Origin: Cuneatibacter sp. NSJ-177
GTDB taxonomy: Bacteria; Bacillota; Clostridia; Lachnospirales; Lachnospiraceae
Direction of reading: 5' to 3'
Assembly (NCBI RefSeq): GCF_022867805.1
Contig: NZ_JALIFO010000010.1
Span: 90,031 to 154,030 of the forward strand
DNA length: 64,000 nucleotides
In this document: positions 1 to 9,176 of the stretch, one piece after another
Layout: every line of letters begins with the position of its first letter
How positions within the stretch are numbered: position 1 is the first letter of the stretch
The notes under the pieces: generated by a model
Seen by the model: only the letters and a program-made list of their open reading frames with translations
What the model was told of the DNA's origin: nothing
Database searches by the model: none
Made by a program: the position numbers and the translations under genes

Positions 1-1810
1 TGACGCAGTAGGCAATGTACGGGTTCTCTTTTTCCGCAAGCCGCTCCCTCGCCACCTCACGGGAATACAGAGAGGCCGCCACCGAAGTATGGCCGCCGTA
101 GCTGCAACACTGGGCCAGTTCCCCCTCGTGGGATAAGGGGGCGAGGGGGATACCCATTCCTTCCGCCAGCTTTCTTACACTCTGCTGCAGTTCGGGGAAG
201 TCCCGGCTGGCGCAGGGATCAAAGATGGAACAGGTTTCCGTCTCCGGTTTCGGCAAATCGATCCCCCACTCCGCCATTTTCTCGTATAGGAACTCCCCGG
301 ATATCTCCGGCAGATATTTGGCAAACATCTGGCGGCAGGTCGGACAGCCAAAAACCACCTCCGGCTTTCCCATTTCCTCCCACTGTTTCCGGATCTCCCG
401 GATTTCCGCTTCATGCCGCTCCTCCTCGCCGCCCCAATCCGCGGGCGCGCCGCAACAGCGCAGCCAAAGCGCCGTATCCGGCTGTTTTGACAGCAGATAG
501 CGGTAGCTTTTCTTTACATAATCCGGATCGGAAGCGCCCATCTGGCAACCGGGGAAAAAGACATAGGAAGGCGTTCCGTCCGTCCTTGGCGCTTTCTTTA
601 AAAGCGCCGCCTCCCCGTTGGAAAACTCCATATCCCGCAGGAAATAATCGTGGAAGGCCCAGGGCATCGCGCCTTTTTTCACCATGGCCCGATGGCTCTG
701 CTGGAAGAATTTGCCGATATCAATTTTCTGCGGGCAGACTGATTTGCACAGCCCGCACTGGTTACAGGTGGAGATCAGGCGGGTCGCCCAGGTGCCGTCG
801 CGGGACAGCGTCCCCGGATGAATCGTGATATAAACCTCTTCATAGATCCGCCGCGGCGTCTTTTCAAACAGGCGCATCAGATCGCATTCCCGCATACAGG
901 CGTCGCAGGAACAAAGAGCACAGCGCCCGGCCTCCTTCGCCGCTTCCTCCTCGCTGTAGCGCTCCCCATCCGCGGGAATCACCTCCGGCATCTCGGTAAG
1001 CCGGGACGAATCCAGCCGGAGCCCAGTTCCCTTCGGAGCCGCCGGCTGGTTCATACCTCCGGTTTTTAAATACCATTCCATGGCGTGGGACGCTTCCAGC
1101 CCGTCGGCGATGGCCTGCATGGTACCCGCCCCCATCAGGGATCCGCCCAAAAAAACGCCGTTTTGGCCGGACGCATAGGCACCGCTACCGCTGAGGCTCA
1201 GGCCGAAGTCCGCGCCTCCCTTTCCGGTGGCGACATAAACCGCATCAAATTCCGAAACCTCGGTGAGCGCAAGGATCTCCCTTTTGCTCTCCAAGGTGTA
1301 GCTTTCAAATTGAAATTGTTCCTCGATATCTGAAAGAAAGATCTCCGGACTCAGCACGTCCCAGAGATGGCCGCCGATCCGGCCGCTCTTTTCGAATACC
1401 GTCACATCATATTTTTTGTGGCAGAGGGACAGCGTACAGGCAAGCCCGCTGATCCCGCCGCCGATCACGGCGATTTTCTTCCCCTTGCCCGGCATATTGT
1501 AGGCGTTGGGCTTTTTCCGGGTCGCATAGGAAAGCATGGCCTGCTCCAAGTGATGCAGATGAAGGCTTCCGTCTTTCTCCGCCCGCAGACATGCCTTTTC
1601 ACAGGGGTGCGGGCAAGCGGCCGCCACAATACCCGGAAACCCGACCGTATTCTGGAAGGTGCGGAAGGCGGCGTTAAACCGGCCCTTTTGAATTTTTTTC
1701 ATCAGATCCTTCACATCCAGCCGGAACGGGCATTCGGCCGTACAAAAGGGCGGCTCGTTCTGCCGGCATTCCACCGAAAGAATCTGTTCAAAGTCGTTTA
1801 AGAAACTCAT
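1..1810 (-). CDS. FAD-dependent oxidoreductase with Fe-S and CCG domains, partial (cut by left edge)
   Basis: The frame is open from an ATG at 1810, behind a GGAGGAGG site, to the left edge, so the C-terminus is missing. The N-terminal Cys cluster (CTAECPFR, then ACPHPCEKAC) resembles the GltD-type 4Fe-4S domain. It is followed by an FAD-binding Rossmann motif (IAVIGGGISGLAC). The second half has two more clusters (CALCSCDACMREC and CNQCGLCKSVCP) and a heterodisulfide-reductase-like CCG domain (FFPGCQ, LRCCGAP). This domain order matches the family annotated as pyridine nucleotide-disulfide oxidoreductase/dicluster-binding protein, which is often next to molybdenum hydroxylases. I infer that it moves electrons from the aldehyde oxidoreductase encoded upstream. 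The exact acceptor is unknown. Confidence 0.8.
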   Translation of the reverse strand, partial: MSFLNDFEQILSVECRQNEPPFCTAECPFRLDVKDLMKKIQKGRFNAAFRTFQNTVGFPGIVAAACPHPCEKACLRAEKDGSLHLHHLEQAMLSYATRKKPNAYNMPGKGKKIAVIGGGISGLACTLSLCHKKYDVTVFEKSGRIGGHLWDVLSPEIFLSDIEEQFQFESYTLESKREILALTEVSEFDAVYVATGKGGADFGLSLSGSGAYASGQNGVFLGGSLMGAGTMQAIADGLEASHAMEWYLKTGGMNQPAAPKGTGLRLDSSRLTEMPEVIPADGERYSEEEAAKEAGRCALCSCDACMRECDLMRLFEKTPRRIYEEVYITIHPGTLSRDGTWATRLISTCNQCGLCKSVCPQKIDIGKFFQQSHRAMVKKGAMPWAFHDYFLRDMEFSNGEAALLKKAPRTDGTPSYVFFPGCQMGASDPDYVKKSYRYLLSKQPDTALWLRCCGAPADWGGEEERHEAEIREIRKQWEEMGKPEVVFGCPTCRQMFAKYLPEISGEFLYEKMAEWGIDLPKPETETCSIFDPCASRDFPELQQSVRKLAEGMGIPLAPLSHEGELAQCCSYGGHTSVAASLYSREVARERLAEKENPYIAYCV

Positions 1811-1848
1811 ACCTCCTCCTTGCTTTTCCCCAGGATGAAATGTGGGAA

Positions 1849-1887
1849 AAGCTCCCGCGAAGCCGGATCCCGGCTCCACGGAAGCTT
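1849..1887 (-). terminator. Hairpin terminator after the aldehyde oxidoreductase gene
   Basis: On the minus strand the arms AAGCTTCCGTGGAGCCGG and CCGGCTTCGCGGGAGCTT pair along their whole length with a few G-U pairs. The loop is short, and the right arm runs into a short T run. It lies between the mop-like gene and the Fe-S oxidoreductase gene and probably ends or attenuates transcription from the former. Confidence 0.6.
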
Positions 1888-2008
1888 TCCATCTCATAGC
1901 CCGGAAAGCTTGACGCCTTCCCCGGACTATCATAAACGTTTCACTGTATGCGCACGCTTTTTCATACCAGCCGCCTGACGCAGACGGCATACCATTTCTC
2001 CGTTTGCC

Positions 2009-4936
2009 TTAGAAGAAACGCTCTGCATCCGCATCGCCCAGAGGCGTGAAGAAATCGTTTCCGCCGAACTGGACCGGATTCTCCTTGATGTTCTCCAGCT
2101 CCTCGTAGAGGTCGGAGCCCAGGAAGTATTTCTTCGGAGCTTCCGGCTCCTTGCCGGCAGCGATGGCGTCCAGACCGGCTTTGATCTTGGACGGAAGGGC
2201 CGGGATCTCATGGATCCGCACGCCGCAGGCACGGTAGATACCGTTCAAAACCGCACAGTGACCGGAAGCCTGGAAGGCCTCGGAAGCGCCCGAAGAGCCG
2301 AACGGGCCGTCTTCGATGGTGATCGGCATATGGATGACGTTGATCTCATCCGGAGTGTCCATAATCGTCGGAACACCGGCGCCGGCCATGTTGTTGTGCT
2401 TCTTCACATCCTGATAATCTTCGCTCAGGGCAAACCCGATGCTGTGGGAAATCCCACCGTAAGCCTGGCCGTTCACCGCGTCGATGTTGCCAACCTTGCC
2501 GACCATGTCCACGCAGGTAAATCTCAGAACCGTCGCCTTGCCGGTCTTGGTATCCACTTCCACTTCCGCCATGTTCAGGCAGTAGGTGTAAGCCGGGGTC
2601 GGGTCGCCGATACCCGTATTCGGATCCAGACGGGTCAGGCCGGGAGTCGTGGTGGTCTCATATCTTCCCAGATACTTGGTCTCGATGCCCTCCGCTTTCA
2701 TCTCCTCGTAGGTGCGGAAGGTTCCATCGGGCTTTCTCATGGCATCCAGCAACTTCTTCGCCGCGATCTTGGTGGCGTTTCCATCCATGTACAGGGAACG
2801 GCTGGCGCCCGCCATACCGGTATCCGGGCACTTGCCGGTATCGTTCTGAATCAGCTGAACGTCTTCCGGCGTGATCTTCAACTCTTTCAGAGCTTCCAGG
2901 GTCACCATCAGGGAGCCGACGTCGCCGCCCTGTCCCAGCTCATGCCAGGTATCGTATTTGATGATCTTTCCGTTCGGAGCCAGCTCCAGAGCCACTTCCG
3001 CGCTGTCGGTGGCGCCCTCGGTTACGTTAAAGCCGCCCCAGGCAATGCCGACGCCTCTTCTCTTCTCCGGCGTATCCTCTTGCTTCGCACGCTTTACCGC
3101 CTCCTCATAGATCGGACGCATGGTATCCATCATCTTCTCCATCGGATACTGGCGGAACGGATAGCTGTTGATATTGGTGTCACCTGGACGGGCAATATTC
3201 TGATAACGGAACTCAAAGGGATCCATGCCCAGCTTCTCGGCCATCATGTCCATCAACGGTTCGGACAGGGTATAAGCCTGCGGAGAACCGTAGGAACGGT
3301 AAGCCGTGCCAAAGGCATGGTTCGTGTTCGCAATGCGGACCAGGCCGGCCACATTGGGAACGTTGTAAGGCCAGAATGCAAAACGGGCAGGTTTGGTCAT
3401 GACATCGTCGCCGCCCCAGGAATACGCGCCGTGATCCATACCATAGTCAAACTCGGCGGCGATAATCTTGCCGTCCTTCGTGCAGGCCAGGCGGCCGTTG
3501 CTGTAAGCCGGGCAGCGCTTGCCGCTGAAGTGCTGATGCTCTTCATAGGTCATGGACAGGGAAACCGGCCGGCCGGTGCAGACCACGCCCGCCGCAACCA
3601 GACAGAGGTCGCCTGCGTTGGTGGACCACCCGAAGCTCGCTCCGGTGGGATTCATGATGATGCGGAATTTATCCTTCGGAACGCCGACGGAGTTACCGAT
3701 ACGGCCGATGGAAGAATAGGTTCCCTGGGATTTACACTGGATGTTCATGACGCCGTTCTCATCCCAGTAAGCCTGCAGCACACAGCCCTCGATGGACAGG
3801 TGGGGCTCACGGCTGGAATAGAAACTGCCTTCCACTACCACCGGCGCGTCGTCAATCATCTCCTGGACTTTCTCGGCATCTTCCAGACCAGCTCCCTTTA
3901 ATACCGGCTGTTCGCAGAAGATATTCGGAGTATCGTCATGGACGCGGATCGAATCCGGCAGAACCGCATCCAGATAAGTCAGATATTCAGGCAGAGGCTC
4001 GATGTCCACGGTTACCTTCTTCGCCGCTTCTCTGGCGTCTAACTGATTGTCCGCCAGCACCAGAGCGACCACATCGCCGTAACGATACAGCTTTTCATCC
4101 TGGAAAATCTTCCGGGAAGGGGTCATAACCGTGCTTCTCTCGTGGAACTGGCCCTCGGCCATGATGTTGCTGCCGCCGGCAGCGATCAGATCTTTCGCCG
4201 TGATTACCTTGTAGACGCCGGGCATCTTCTCGGCTTCCTCGGTGTGGATCGCCAAAATCTTCGCGTGATGCGCCACACGGGGCTGCACCACCGCGCCGTA
4301 GAGGGTGCCGTCGGGCATCTTCAGCGCCTGGTCATCGCCGTAATCGGCAAGGCCGGTCACCTTCGCCAGAGCGGTCGGACGTACCACAGGCTTGCCGTAG
4401 AACTCGCCGTCCGCAGGGTTCTTGAACTGGATGTCCTCGATGGAGCACTCGCCGCGGATCACTTTCGCCGCCGTCATGACTGCGTCTACAATCTGCTTGT
4501 AACCGGTACAGCGGCAAATATTGCGGGTTTTCTGGAACCACGCCCGGACCTCTTCACGGGTCGGATCCGGATTTTCTTTCAAAAGCTGGGAAGCAGAAAC
4601 GATAAAGCCGGGAACGCAGAAGCCGCACTGAACGGCGCCGCAGTTCATCCAAGCAACCTGCAGGGGATGCAGATGCTGCGGGTTACCGATTCCTTCGATC
4701 GTCGTAATCTCACTGTATTCTTCCACGGCAGTAATCTTCTTGGTACAGGAACGAATCACCTTGCCGTTCAAAATGACCGAACAGGAACCGCACACACCGG
4801 TGCCGCAGCCAACCTTTACGCCGGTCAGCCCTAAACGGCGGAGTACGTCCGACAGCTTATCGCGCTGAGGATCGCACATGAAAATTCGCTCGACGCCGTT
4901 TATGACGAGCACCATCTTTTTCAGTTTTACGTCCAT
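2009..4936 (-). CDS. mop: Molybdenum-dependent aldehyde oxidoreductase (Mop/xanthine oxidase family)
   Basis: This 975-residue protein follows the Desulfovibrio gigas aldehyde oxidoreductase closely in order and motifs. It has a plant-type 2Fe-2S domain (CGTGVCGSC near residue 45), an all-helical second 2Fe-2S domain (CGFC and CRCTGY, about residues 105-145), and then the molybdopterin-cytosine-dinucleotide part. There the substrate-channel motif GQGGD and the late motif GPFGSSGASEA, containing the conserved active-site Glu, are visible. Family members oxidise aldehydes to acids in the cytoplasm, with water as oxygen donor. The start has AAGGAGG eight bases upstream. The gene has its own promoter and a structured leader. 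Substrate and electron acceptor cannot be read from the sequence. It is 68 residues longer than the D. gigas protein (907 aa). Confidence 0.9.
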   Translation of the reverse strand: MDVKLKKMVLVINGVERIFMCDPQRDKLSDVLRRLGLTGVKVGCGTGVCGSCSVILNGKVIRSCTKKITAVEEYSEITTIEGIGNPQHLHPLQVAWMNCGAVQCGFCVPGFIVSASQLLKENPDPTREEVRAWFQKTRNICRCTGYKQIVDAVMTAAKVIRGECSIEDIQFKNPADGEFYGKPVVRPTALAKVTGLADYGDDQALKMPDGTLYGAVVQPRVAHHAKILAIHTEEAEKMPGVYKVITAKDLIAAGGSNIMAEGQFHERSTVMTPSRKIFQDEKLYRYGDVVALVLADNQLDAREAAKKVTVDIEPLPEYLTYLDAVLPDSIRVHDDTPNIFCEQPVLKGAGLEDAEKVQEMIDDAPVVVEGSFYSSREPHLSIEGCVLQAYWDENGVMNIQCKSQGTYSSIGRIGNSVGVPKDKFRIIMNPTGASFGWSTNAGDLCLVAAGVVCTGRPVSLSMTYEEHQHFSGKRCPAYSNGRLACTKDGKIIAAEFDYGMDHGAYSWGGDDVMTKPARFAFWPYNVPNVAGLVRIANTNHAFGTAYRSYGSPQAYTLSEPLMDMMAEKLGMDPFEFRYQNIARPGDTNINSYPFRQYPMEKMMDTMRPIYEEAVKRAKQEDTPEKRRGVGIAWGGFNVTEGATDSAEVALELAPNGKIIKYDTWHELGQGGDVGSLMVTLEALKELKITPEDVQLIQNDTGKCPDTGMAGASRSLYMDGNATKIAAKKLLDAMRKPDGTFRTYEEMKAEGIETKYLGRYETTTTPGLTRLDPNTGIGDPTPAYTYCLNMAEVEVDTKTGKATVLRFTCVDMVGKVGNIDAVNGQAYGGISHSIGFALSEDYQDVKKHNNMAGAGVPTIMDTPDEINVIHMPITIEDGPFGSSGASEAFQASGHCAVLNGIYRACGVRIHEIPALPSKIKAGLDAIAAGKEPEAPKKYFLGSDLYEELENIKENPVQFGGNDFFTPLGDADAERFF

Positions 4937-4953
4937 ATGTAACCTCCTTAAAT

Positions 4954-5014
4954 GTAAGTACTTCCCCTCTCCCTGGCATCATATTCTCTACGACGAATGA
5001 TTCGAGGGACTTAC
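4954..5014 (-). promoter_or_regulatory. Structured 5' leader of the aldehyde oxidoreductase gene
   Basis: Just downstream of the promoter, the transcript can close a long-range helix: GTAAGTCCCTC at the 5' end against GAGGGG and ACTTAC immediately before the AAGGAGG site. The enclosed loop is about 35 nt. It is too short for a Moco riboswitch. It could control translation or protect the mRNA. Inference from base pairing only. Confidence 0.4.
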
Positions 5015-5018
5015 CTAA

Positions 5019-5047
5019 ATTTTACTAGACCGGAGTTCAGTCGTCAA
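5019..5047 (-). promoter_or_regulatory. Promoter for the aldehyde oxidoreductase gene
   Basis: Minus strand: -35 TTGACG (5042-5047), 17-bp spacer, -10 TAAAAT (5019-5024). It is the best sigma-A-type site in the 252-bp gap upstream of the gene and lies 83 bp from the start codon. Confidence 0.65.
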
Positions 5048-5188
5048 TGGATTTACGCAATTTCTGCCTTCTTTTCACTTTCAAATCCTTTGAATTTTCC
5101 TAATGAAACTTACATCATGAGTTTTTCCATGGCTTTTTAAGAATTCCCTTCTGAAATTCATTATTTTCAGCATAAAATAACGAAATTG

Positions 5189-6868
5189 TCACGAATTTGT
5201 GTCCAAAATGTCACAATCCCAGATCTGCCCCTTCACAGCGGCCAGGTAAACCTGCTCCGCCTGCCTGGCTTCCTGCCAGCGTTTTCGGACCGCAGCCTCA
5301 GCTTCAGGGTTTCCCATATACTGGAGAAGCCGGCTTTGATACCGCTCCTTTAGCGTACAGCTCCGATCCCCCTGCACCAGCTTATCCGCCAAAAAAACAA
5401 TCAGCCTCTCATCCGCCCTGTCCCGCCGCTTCTCCGGCAGCGCCCCGTGGCTTTCCACCGGTTCCGCCGTCCGGATATAGCCAAGGTCCCGAAGCCAGGC
5501 GGCCGCCAAGGCCGCATGATTTTCCTGTCCCTTTGCGATGTCATGGAGCAGCGCGGCCCGCTCCGCAAGCTCTGCGTCAAGCCGGCCTCCGGCCATATTC
5601 ACGGCCTCCGCCATCTTCCGGGCGGTCTCCGCCGTCTTTTTCAGATGTGCCCGCAGGCCGGACGGCAGGCCGAGATAATCCATCAGCTCCTCACACCATT
5701 CGCGGCTCGGCACCCGCAGAGAGCTGGTATAGGTCAAAAGTTCCTGATACTGTTCCGGCACATCCGCATCCATCAGGATACCAGGATCCGGCACCGCCAC
5801 CTGCCTTTTCCGGTCCCCCAGCTTTTCACAGGCCCCCCGCAGTCCCATCCGTCCGTCATGGGTTAAAATCTCCGGCAACACGCGTCCCCTCAGCAGCAGG
5901 GGGTGTCCCGGTTCCCCCCGATAGACCGGACAAAATACATCCCCCCTCGGATCTTGTTTTTGTTCCGCTTCCAGCCGTTTTAAAGTAAACACCGAAAATA
6001 CCGGGGAATCGCCGGGCAAAAAGAAAATGCCATCCCAGGACGGGTCGAATTGCCGGAGTCCCAGGCAGGCCGAATCGAACATCTTGGTCTCTGCATAGCG
6101 CTCATTTTTCACGCATTCCACGCCGGGCCCGGAAAACATCCGCTCCAGTTCGTCCGCCTGCCTTCCGGTTACAATCACGGTCCGGCTGACGCCCGCCCTC
6201 AGCAGAAAGTCTAACTCCCAGTCCAGAAACGTCCTCCCGTTGATTTCCAAAACCGGCTTAAAGGTTCCCATCCGCGAAGAAAGACCGGCCGCGACAATCA
6301 CAGCTCCCAGCCTCTTTGGCGCCTGGATTTCATAAACTCCGCCGTACTCCTGGGGAATGTCCATCAGCCGGTCTAAATCCCGGCCGGTCAAAAAACTGAT
6401 CAGCGCCCGGTTCCACCCTGCATGGGCCACAACCGCCACGTCCCCCTCGCTCTCCGCTAAAATCTGCCGGTAGGCGCTGACCGCCCGAAGCTGGCATTCC
6501 CGAAAGCTCTCCCCGCGGGGCGGAGCAAAATCCGCAAAATGACGTCCTCTCTCCTCATACCCGTTGGGATCTTCCCGCCGGATCTCGGCAAACGTCTTGT
6601 TTTCCCACAAGCCCATGGCGATTTCGGCGCAGTTATCCACAACCTGGACCGGAATATCCCCACCGGAAAAAAGCGCTGCACTTTCCCGGCAGCGCCTTAA
6701 CGGACTGGTATAAATTTTCGTCACTCCGGCCAGTTCCTCCCGGCTCTTCCACGCCAGCGCCTGATTTTTTCCGTCCTCCGAAAGAGGCAGATCCGTCCGC
6801 CCGATACATCTTTTTTCTCCGTCCGGAAACAGTGGTTTCCCATGGCGCAGCAAAAAAATCTTTCTCAT
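5189..6868 (-). CDS. Three-domain protein: histidine phosphatase, MobA-like NTP transferase, HD hydrolase
   Basis: The protein has 559 residues. Residues 1-185 are a histidine-phosphatase domain (LLRHGKP at the start, VVAHAGWN later). Residues 187-375 are a MobA-like nucleotidyltransferase (IVAAGLSSRMGTFKP, then IVTGRQADE). Residues about 400-515 carry an HD motif (ALLHDIAKGQ). NTP transferases next to Mop-type enzymes usually make molybdopterin cytosine dinucleotide. The phosphatase part may clean up a nucleotide or pterin by-product (inference). The start has AGGAGG upstream and lies 18 bp from the C-GCAxxG-C-C gene, forming a three-gene operon. The fusion corresponds to the family named after DVU_1551 in annotation databases, here with an extra HD part. 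Confidence 0.75.
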   Translation of the reverse strand: MRKIFLLRHGKPLFPDGEKRCIGRTDLPLSEDGKNQALAWKSREELAGVTKIYTSPLRRCRESAALFSGGDIPVQVVDNCAEIAMGLWENKTFAEIRREDPNGYEERGRHFADFAPPRGESFRECQLRAVSAYRQILAESEGDVAVVAHAGWNRALISFLTGRDLDRLMDIPQEYGGVYEIQAPKRLGAVIVAAGLSSRMGTFKPVLEINGRTFLDWELDFLLRAGVSRTVIVTGRQADELERMFSGPGVECVKNERYAETKMFDSACLGLRQFDPSWDGIFFLPGDSPVFSVFTLKRLEAEQKQDPRGDVFCPVYRGEPGHPLLLRGRVLPEILTHDGRMGLRGACEKLGDRKRQVAVPDPGILMDADVPEQYQELLTYTSSLRVPSREWCEELMDYLGLPSGLRAHLKKTAETARKMAEAVNMAGGRLDAELAERAALLHDIAKGQENHAALAAAWLRDLGYIRTAEPVESHGALPEKRRDRADERLIVFLADKLVQGDRSCTLKERYQSRLLQYMGNPEAEAAVRKRWQEARQAEQVYLAAVKGQIWDCDILDTNS

Positions 6869-6886
6869 TTTCCGCCTCCTATGAAA

Positions 6887-7315
6887 TTAAAAGGCTTCTC
6901 TCGCCATCCCTTCTATATCAAATCCAAAGTCTTCCAGGATCTCTTTGGCCTCCCGGTAGGCCGACTCGATCAGTTTCGGACAGCGCATGGTCTTATTTCC
7001 AGGAAAACCTTCTAAAATCGTATCGCAGTCCGTTCCGCCGTAAGCTTCCCCGTATTCGCCCTGGAACCACTCCACCAGTTCCGGAATCATTTCCTCCGCA
7101 GCCATTTTTTCGTCAAACAGAGACAACATAAGAGCCGCTCCGGTCAACGCCCCGCACAAGAGCCCGGATTGAACCCCCCGGCAAAGCCCGGACACGGCCC
7201 GGACCATCCGGTCATTTTCTTCCCCCAGCAAATCCAGGCCAAGGCTCACCAGAATCTGGGTGCAGCACTGCCCTTTTGCCATCAGCTGATGCAGCCTCAG
7301 AATATCCTTTTCCAT
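6887..7315 (-). CDS. C-GCAxxG-C-C family protein of the aldehyde oxidoreductase cluster (DVU_1555-like)
   Basis: This is a 142-residue protein read from the ATG at 7315, behind GGAGGAG and 4 bp after the stop of the upstream gene. It contains CCTQ, LCRGVQSGLLCGALTGAA and a later CDTI and MRCPKL, the spaced Cys pattern of the C-GCAxxG-C-C family. Members named after DVU_1555 sit in Mop-type aldehyde oxidoreductase clusters, as here. A metal-binding or redox role in maturing the molybdenum enzyme is likely, but no biochemical function is established that I can cite. The longer open frame upstream to 7396 overlaps the previous gene and has no ribosome site. Confidence 0.75.
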   Translation of the reverse strand: MEKDILRLHQLMAKGQCCTQILVSLGLDLLGEENDRMVRAVSGLCRGVQSGLLCGALTGAALMLSLFDEKMAAEEMIPELVEWFQGEYGEAYGGTDCDTILEGFPGNKTMRCPKLIESAYREAKEILEDFGFDIEGMAREAF

Positions 7316-7319
7316 CCGT

Positions 7320-8258
7320 CTACTCCTCCCACTCCTCAAAGTATTCTGCGAACAGCCGGTTGGCTTCCTGCCAAACCGCCCCGACAAATTCTTCATAGCG
7401 TTTCAGAAAATCTTTTCCCGCTTCGCTCAAAAAAGAATTGCCTCCGCGGGAACCGCCTGCCTGGCGCTCCACCAAGCAGAACCCAAGGCGCTCCTCCGCC
7501 TTTTTGATCATGGTCCAGCCTTTGCTGTACGCCATCCCCATCTCCTGGCAGGCCTTTAACATTGAGCCTTCCTTCTCAATCCGGCGGAGGAATTCACTGG
7601 TCCCCTGTCCGAAAAACGTATCGCCGCGGGAAATCTCCAGCCTCAGCCGGAATTCCAGGGGAATTTCCATCCGGGCCTGCTCCTCAAACTGAATCAGTTC
7701 GCGGTATTCTTCTTTCGTGTTGGCCTCCATCAAAATCCCCCGGTCCTCGACAGGGATTTCTTCCGTCGGGAGAACCCGGCTTCCGATGACGCTCCGCAGG
7801 CCGCCTTCCCCGTTAAACGCCAGTACCTGTTCCATCGCCGTTTGTCCCAGACAGATCGGATGCCCCGGCGTGCCGCAGCAGACCGGAATCGCGATCTCTG
7901 TCTTTGAGGCCATCACCAACTCCAAGGTCTCAGCGGAAAAAAGAGGCGTGTCCGACGGCAGCAGCAAAGCCCGGCCGCACTCCTTTTTCACCGCGCGGAT
8001 CCCCAGCTTCACGGAATCCAGCATTTCCGAGGACTCATACTCCTCATTCCGCACGAATATCACGCCCCGGTGCGCCAGATGCTTCTCCAGTTCCTCCGCC
8101 CGGTAGCCGGTCACCACAACGATCGGGGTCACCCCAGCCTGCCGCAGCGTATCCATCTGCCGCTGAATCATGCTGGATCCGGCCAGCTTCATCATCGGCT
8201 TGAAATCTTCCATTTTTTCGCAAGTCCCGGCTGCCAGAATAATCGCTCCTGTTGTCAC
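7320..8258 (-). CDS. MobA-like nucleotidyltransferase fused to a ModE-type winged helix
   Basis: The 312-residue protein has two parts. Residues 1-195 form an NTP-transferase fold (AIILAAGTCEKMEDFKPMM, then VVVTGYRAEE and LLLPSDTPLF). Residues about 205-305 resemble the ModE N-terminal winged helix (EKEGSMLKACQEMGMAYSKG, then GGSRGGNSFLSEAGKDFL). It may therefore both make the cofactor dinucleotide and bind DNA or sense molybdate (inference). The GTG start has GGAGGGG upstream. A strong promoter lies 53 bp before it. It is the first gene of the 8258-to-5189 operon. The nucleotide loop is less regular than in classical MobA (TCEKMED for GxSxRMG). Confidence 0.8.
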   Translation of the reverse strand: MTTGAIILAAGTCEKMEDFKPMMKLAGSSMIQRQMDTLRQAGVTPIVVVTGYRAEELEKHLAHRGVIFVRNEEYESSEMLDSVKLGIRAVKKECGRALLLPSDTPLFSAETLELVMASKTEIAIPVCCGTPGHPICLGQTAMEQVLAFNGEGGLRSVIGSRVLPTEEIPVEDRGILMEANTKEEYRELIQFEEQARMEIPLEFRLRLEISRGDTFFGQGTSEFLRRIEKEGSMLKACQEMGMAYSKGWTMIKKAEERLGFCLVERQAGGSRGGNSFLSEAGKDFLKRYEEFVGAVWQEANRLFAEYFEEWEE

Positions 8259-8310
8259 AAGCCACCCCTCCTCATTTTGATTCTTCTTTTGATAGAATAA
8301 TGTTGATTTC

Positions 8311-8339
8311 AGTATACGAGGGCGGTTTCAAAATGTCAA
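8311..8339 (-). promoter_or_regulatory. Promoter of the MobA-like/C-GCAxxG-C-C/phosphatase operon
   Basis: Minus strand: -35 TTGACA (8334-8339), 17-bp spacer, -10 TATACT (8311-8316). The -35 box overlaps the stop codon of the decayed tctA gene. Confidence 0.75.
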
Positions 8340-9146
8340 GAAAAAGAACTGCCTCCCACGCAGGTCTCCCTTGCCATCTTTTTCGCTTCCCGGTGTTTCC
8401 GCCAGGCAGGCGTCTGCACCACGCACATCATTACGATCACGGCGATCAGGATCAGGGAGATCGGGCTGGTAAACATATCCCGCAGGAACAGCCCGAAGGA
8501 ATTCTGGCTCAAAGTCAAATCCCGGCGAAGATTCAGCTCGAACATACGGCTGAGAATGATACCAAGAACCAACGCGCCGGTGGGAAAGTCATGGCGGCGG
8601 AGAAAATAGCCGATGATTCCGAAGCCCGCCATCAGGAAAACATCCACGATGTTGTTGTTGATCGCGTAAGATCCCACCACACACAGAACCATGATGATCG
8701 GAATCAGGATGGAACGGGGAATCTCCCGGCACGCCGAAAGCCAGCATCGGAATATAAGCGGCCGGCACCGCTGCATTGTTGGCGGATTCCGGAGCCACCA
8801 GTCCCTCCACCGCCCCTTGTCCAAAGGGCACCTTGGGATTTTTCGTCACCCGCTTGGCGTGATCGTAGGCAAAAAGCGCCGCGATATCTCCGCCCGTGCC
8901 GGGCAGTGCTCCGATAAAGATTCCCATCAGGGAAGTCTGAATGGTCAAAGGAAAATAGTGGATCACATCGCTCATATGGGGGCGGATTTTGTCCACCTTC
9001 TGTTTGACGCTGGCGGCAAACTGCACGTCCTGGATTTGGATCAGGGCTTCGGAAAATCCGAACAGACCGATCATTGCCACGATATAGCTGACGCCGGGTC
9101 CGGCTGATCTCTCAGCGCCCCGGCGGCATCTATTTTCCGCATGCTT
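8336..9146 (-). pseudogene. tctA: Decayed tripartite tricarboxylate transporter large subunit (tctA) remnant
   Basis: Two minus-strand frames carry TctA family sequence. The first (about 9095 to 8710) has GVSYIVAMIGLFGFSEAL, GALPGTGGDIAALFAYDHAK and PMLAFGVPGDS. The second (about 8720 to 8336) has the C-terminal membrane part with IPIIMVLCVVGSYAINN and FGIIGYFLRRHDFPTGALVL. The N-terminal half of a normal TctA (about 500 aa) is missing, a stop lies at 9147-9149, and the two frames are joined by a shift with a deletion right after AFGVPGDS. TctB and TctC are absent. The remnant hints at a past organic-acid importer beside the Mop cluster. Confidence 0.85.
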
Positions 9147-9176
9147 TTATGGTTCCATGCAATACATTATCTTATT

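Noticed and set aside
2210..3901. A 563-codon plus-strand open frame opposite the aldehyde oxidoreductase gene
   Set aside because: It is the antisense of a clear Mop-type gene in GC-rich DNA. It has no recognisable motif or ribosome site, and its composition follows the other strand's codons.
4937..5188. Moco riboswitch before the aldehyde oxidoreductase gene
   Set aside because: The leader from the promoter is under 85 nt and lacks the multi-stem Moco fold.
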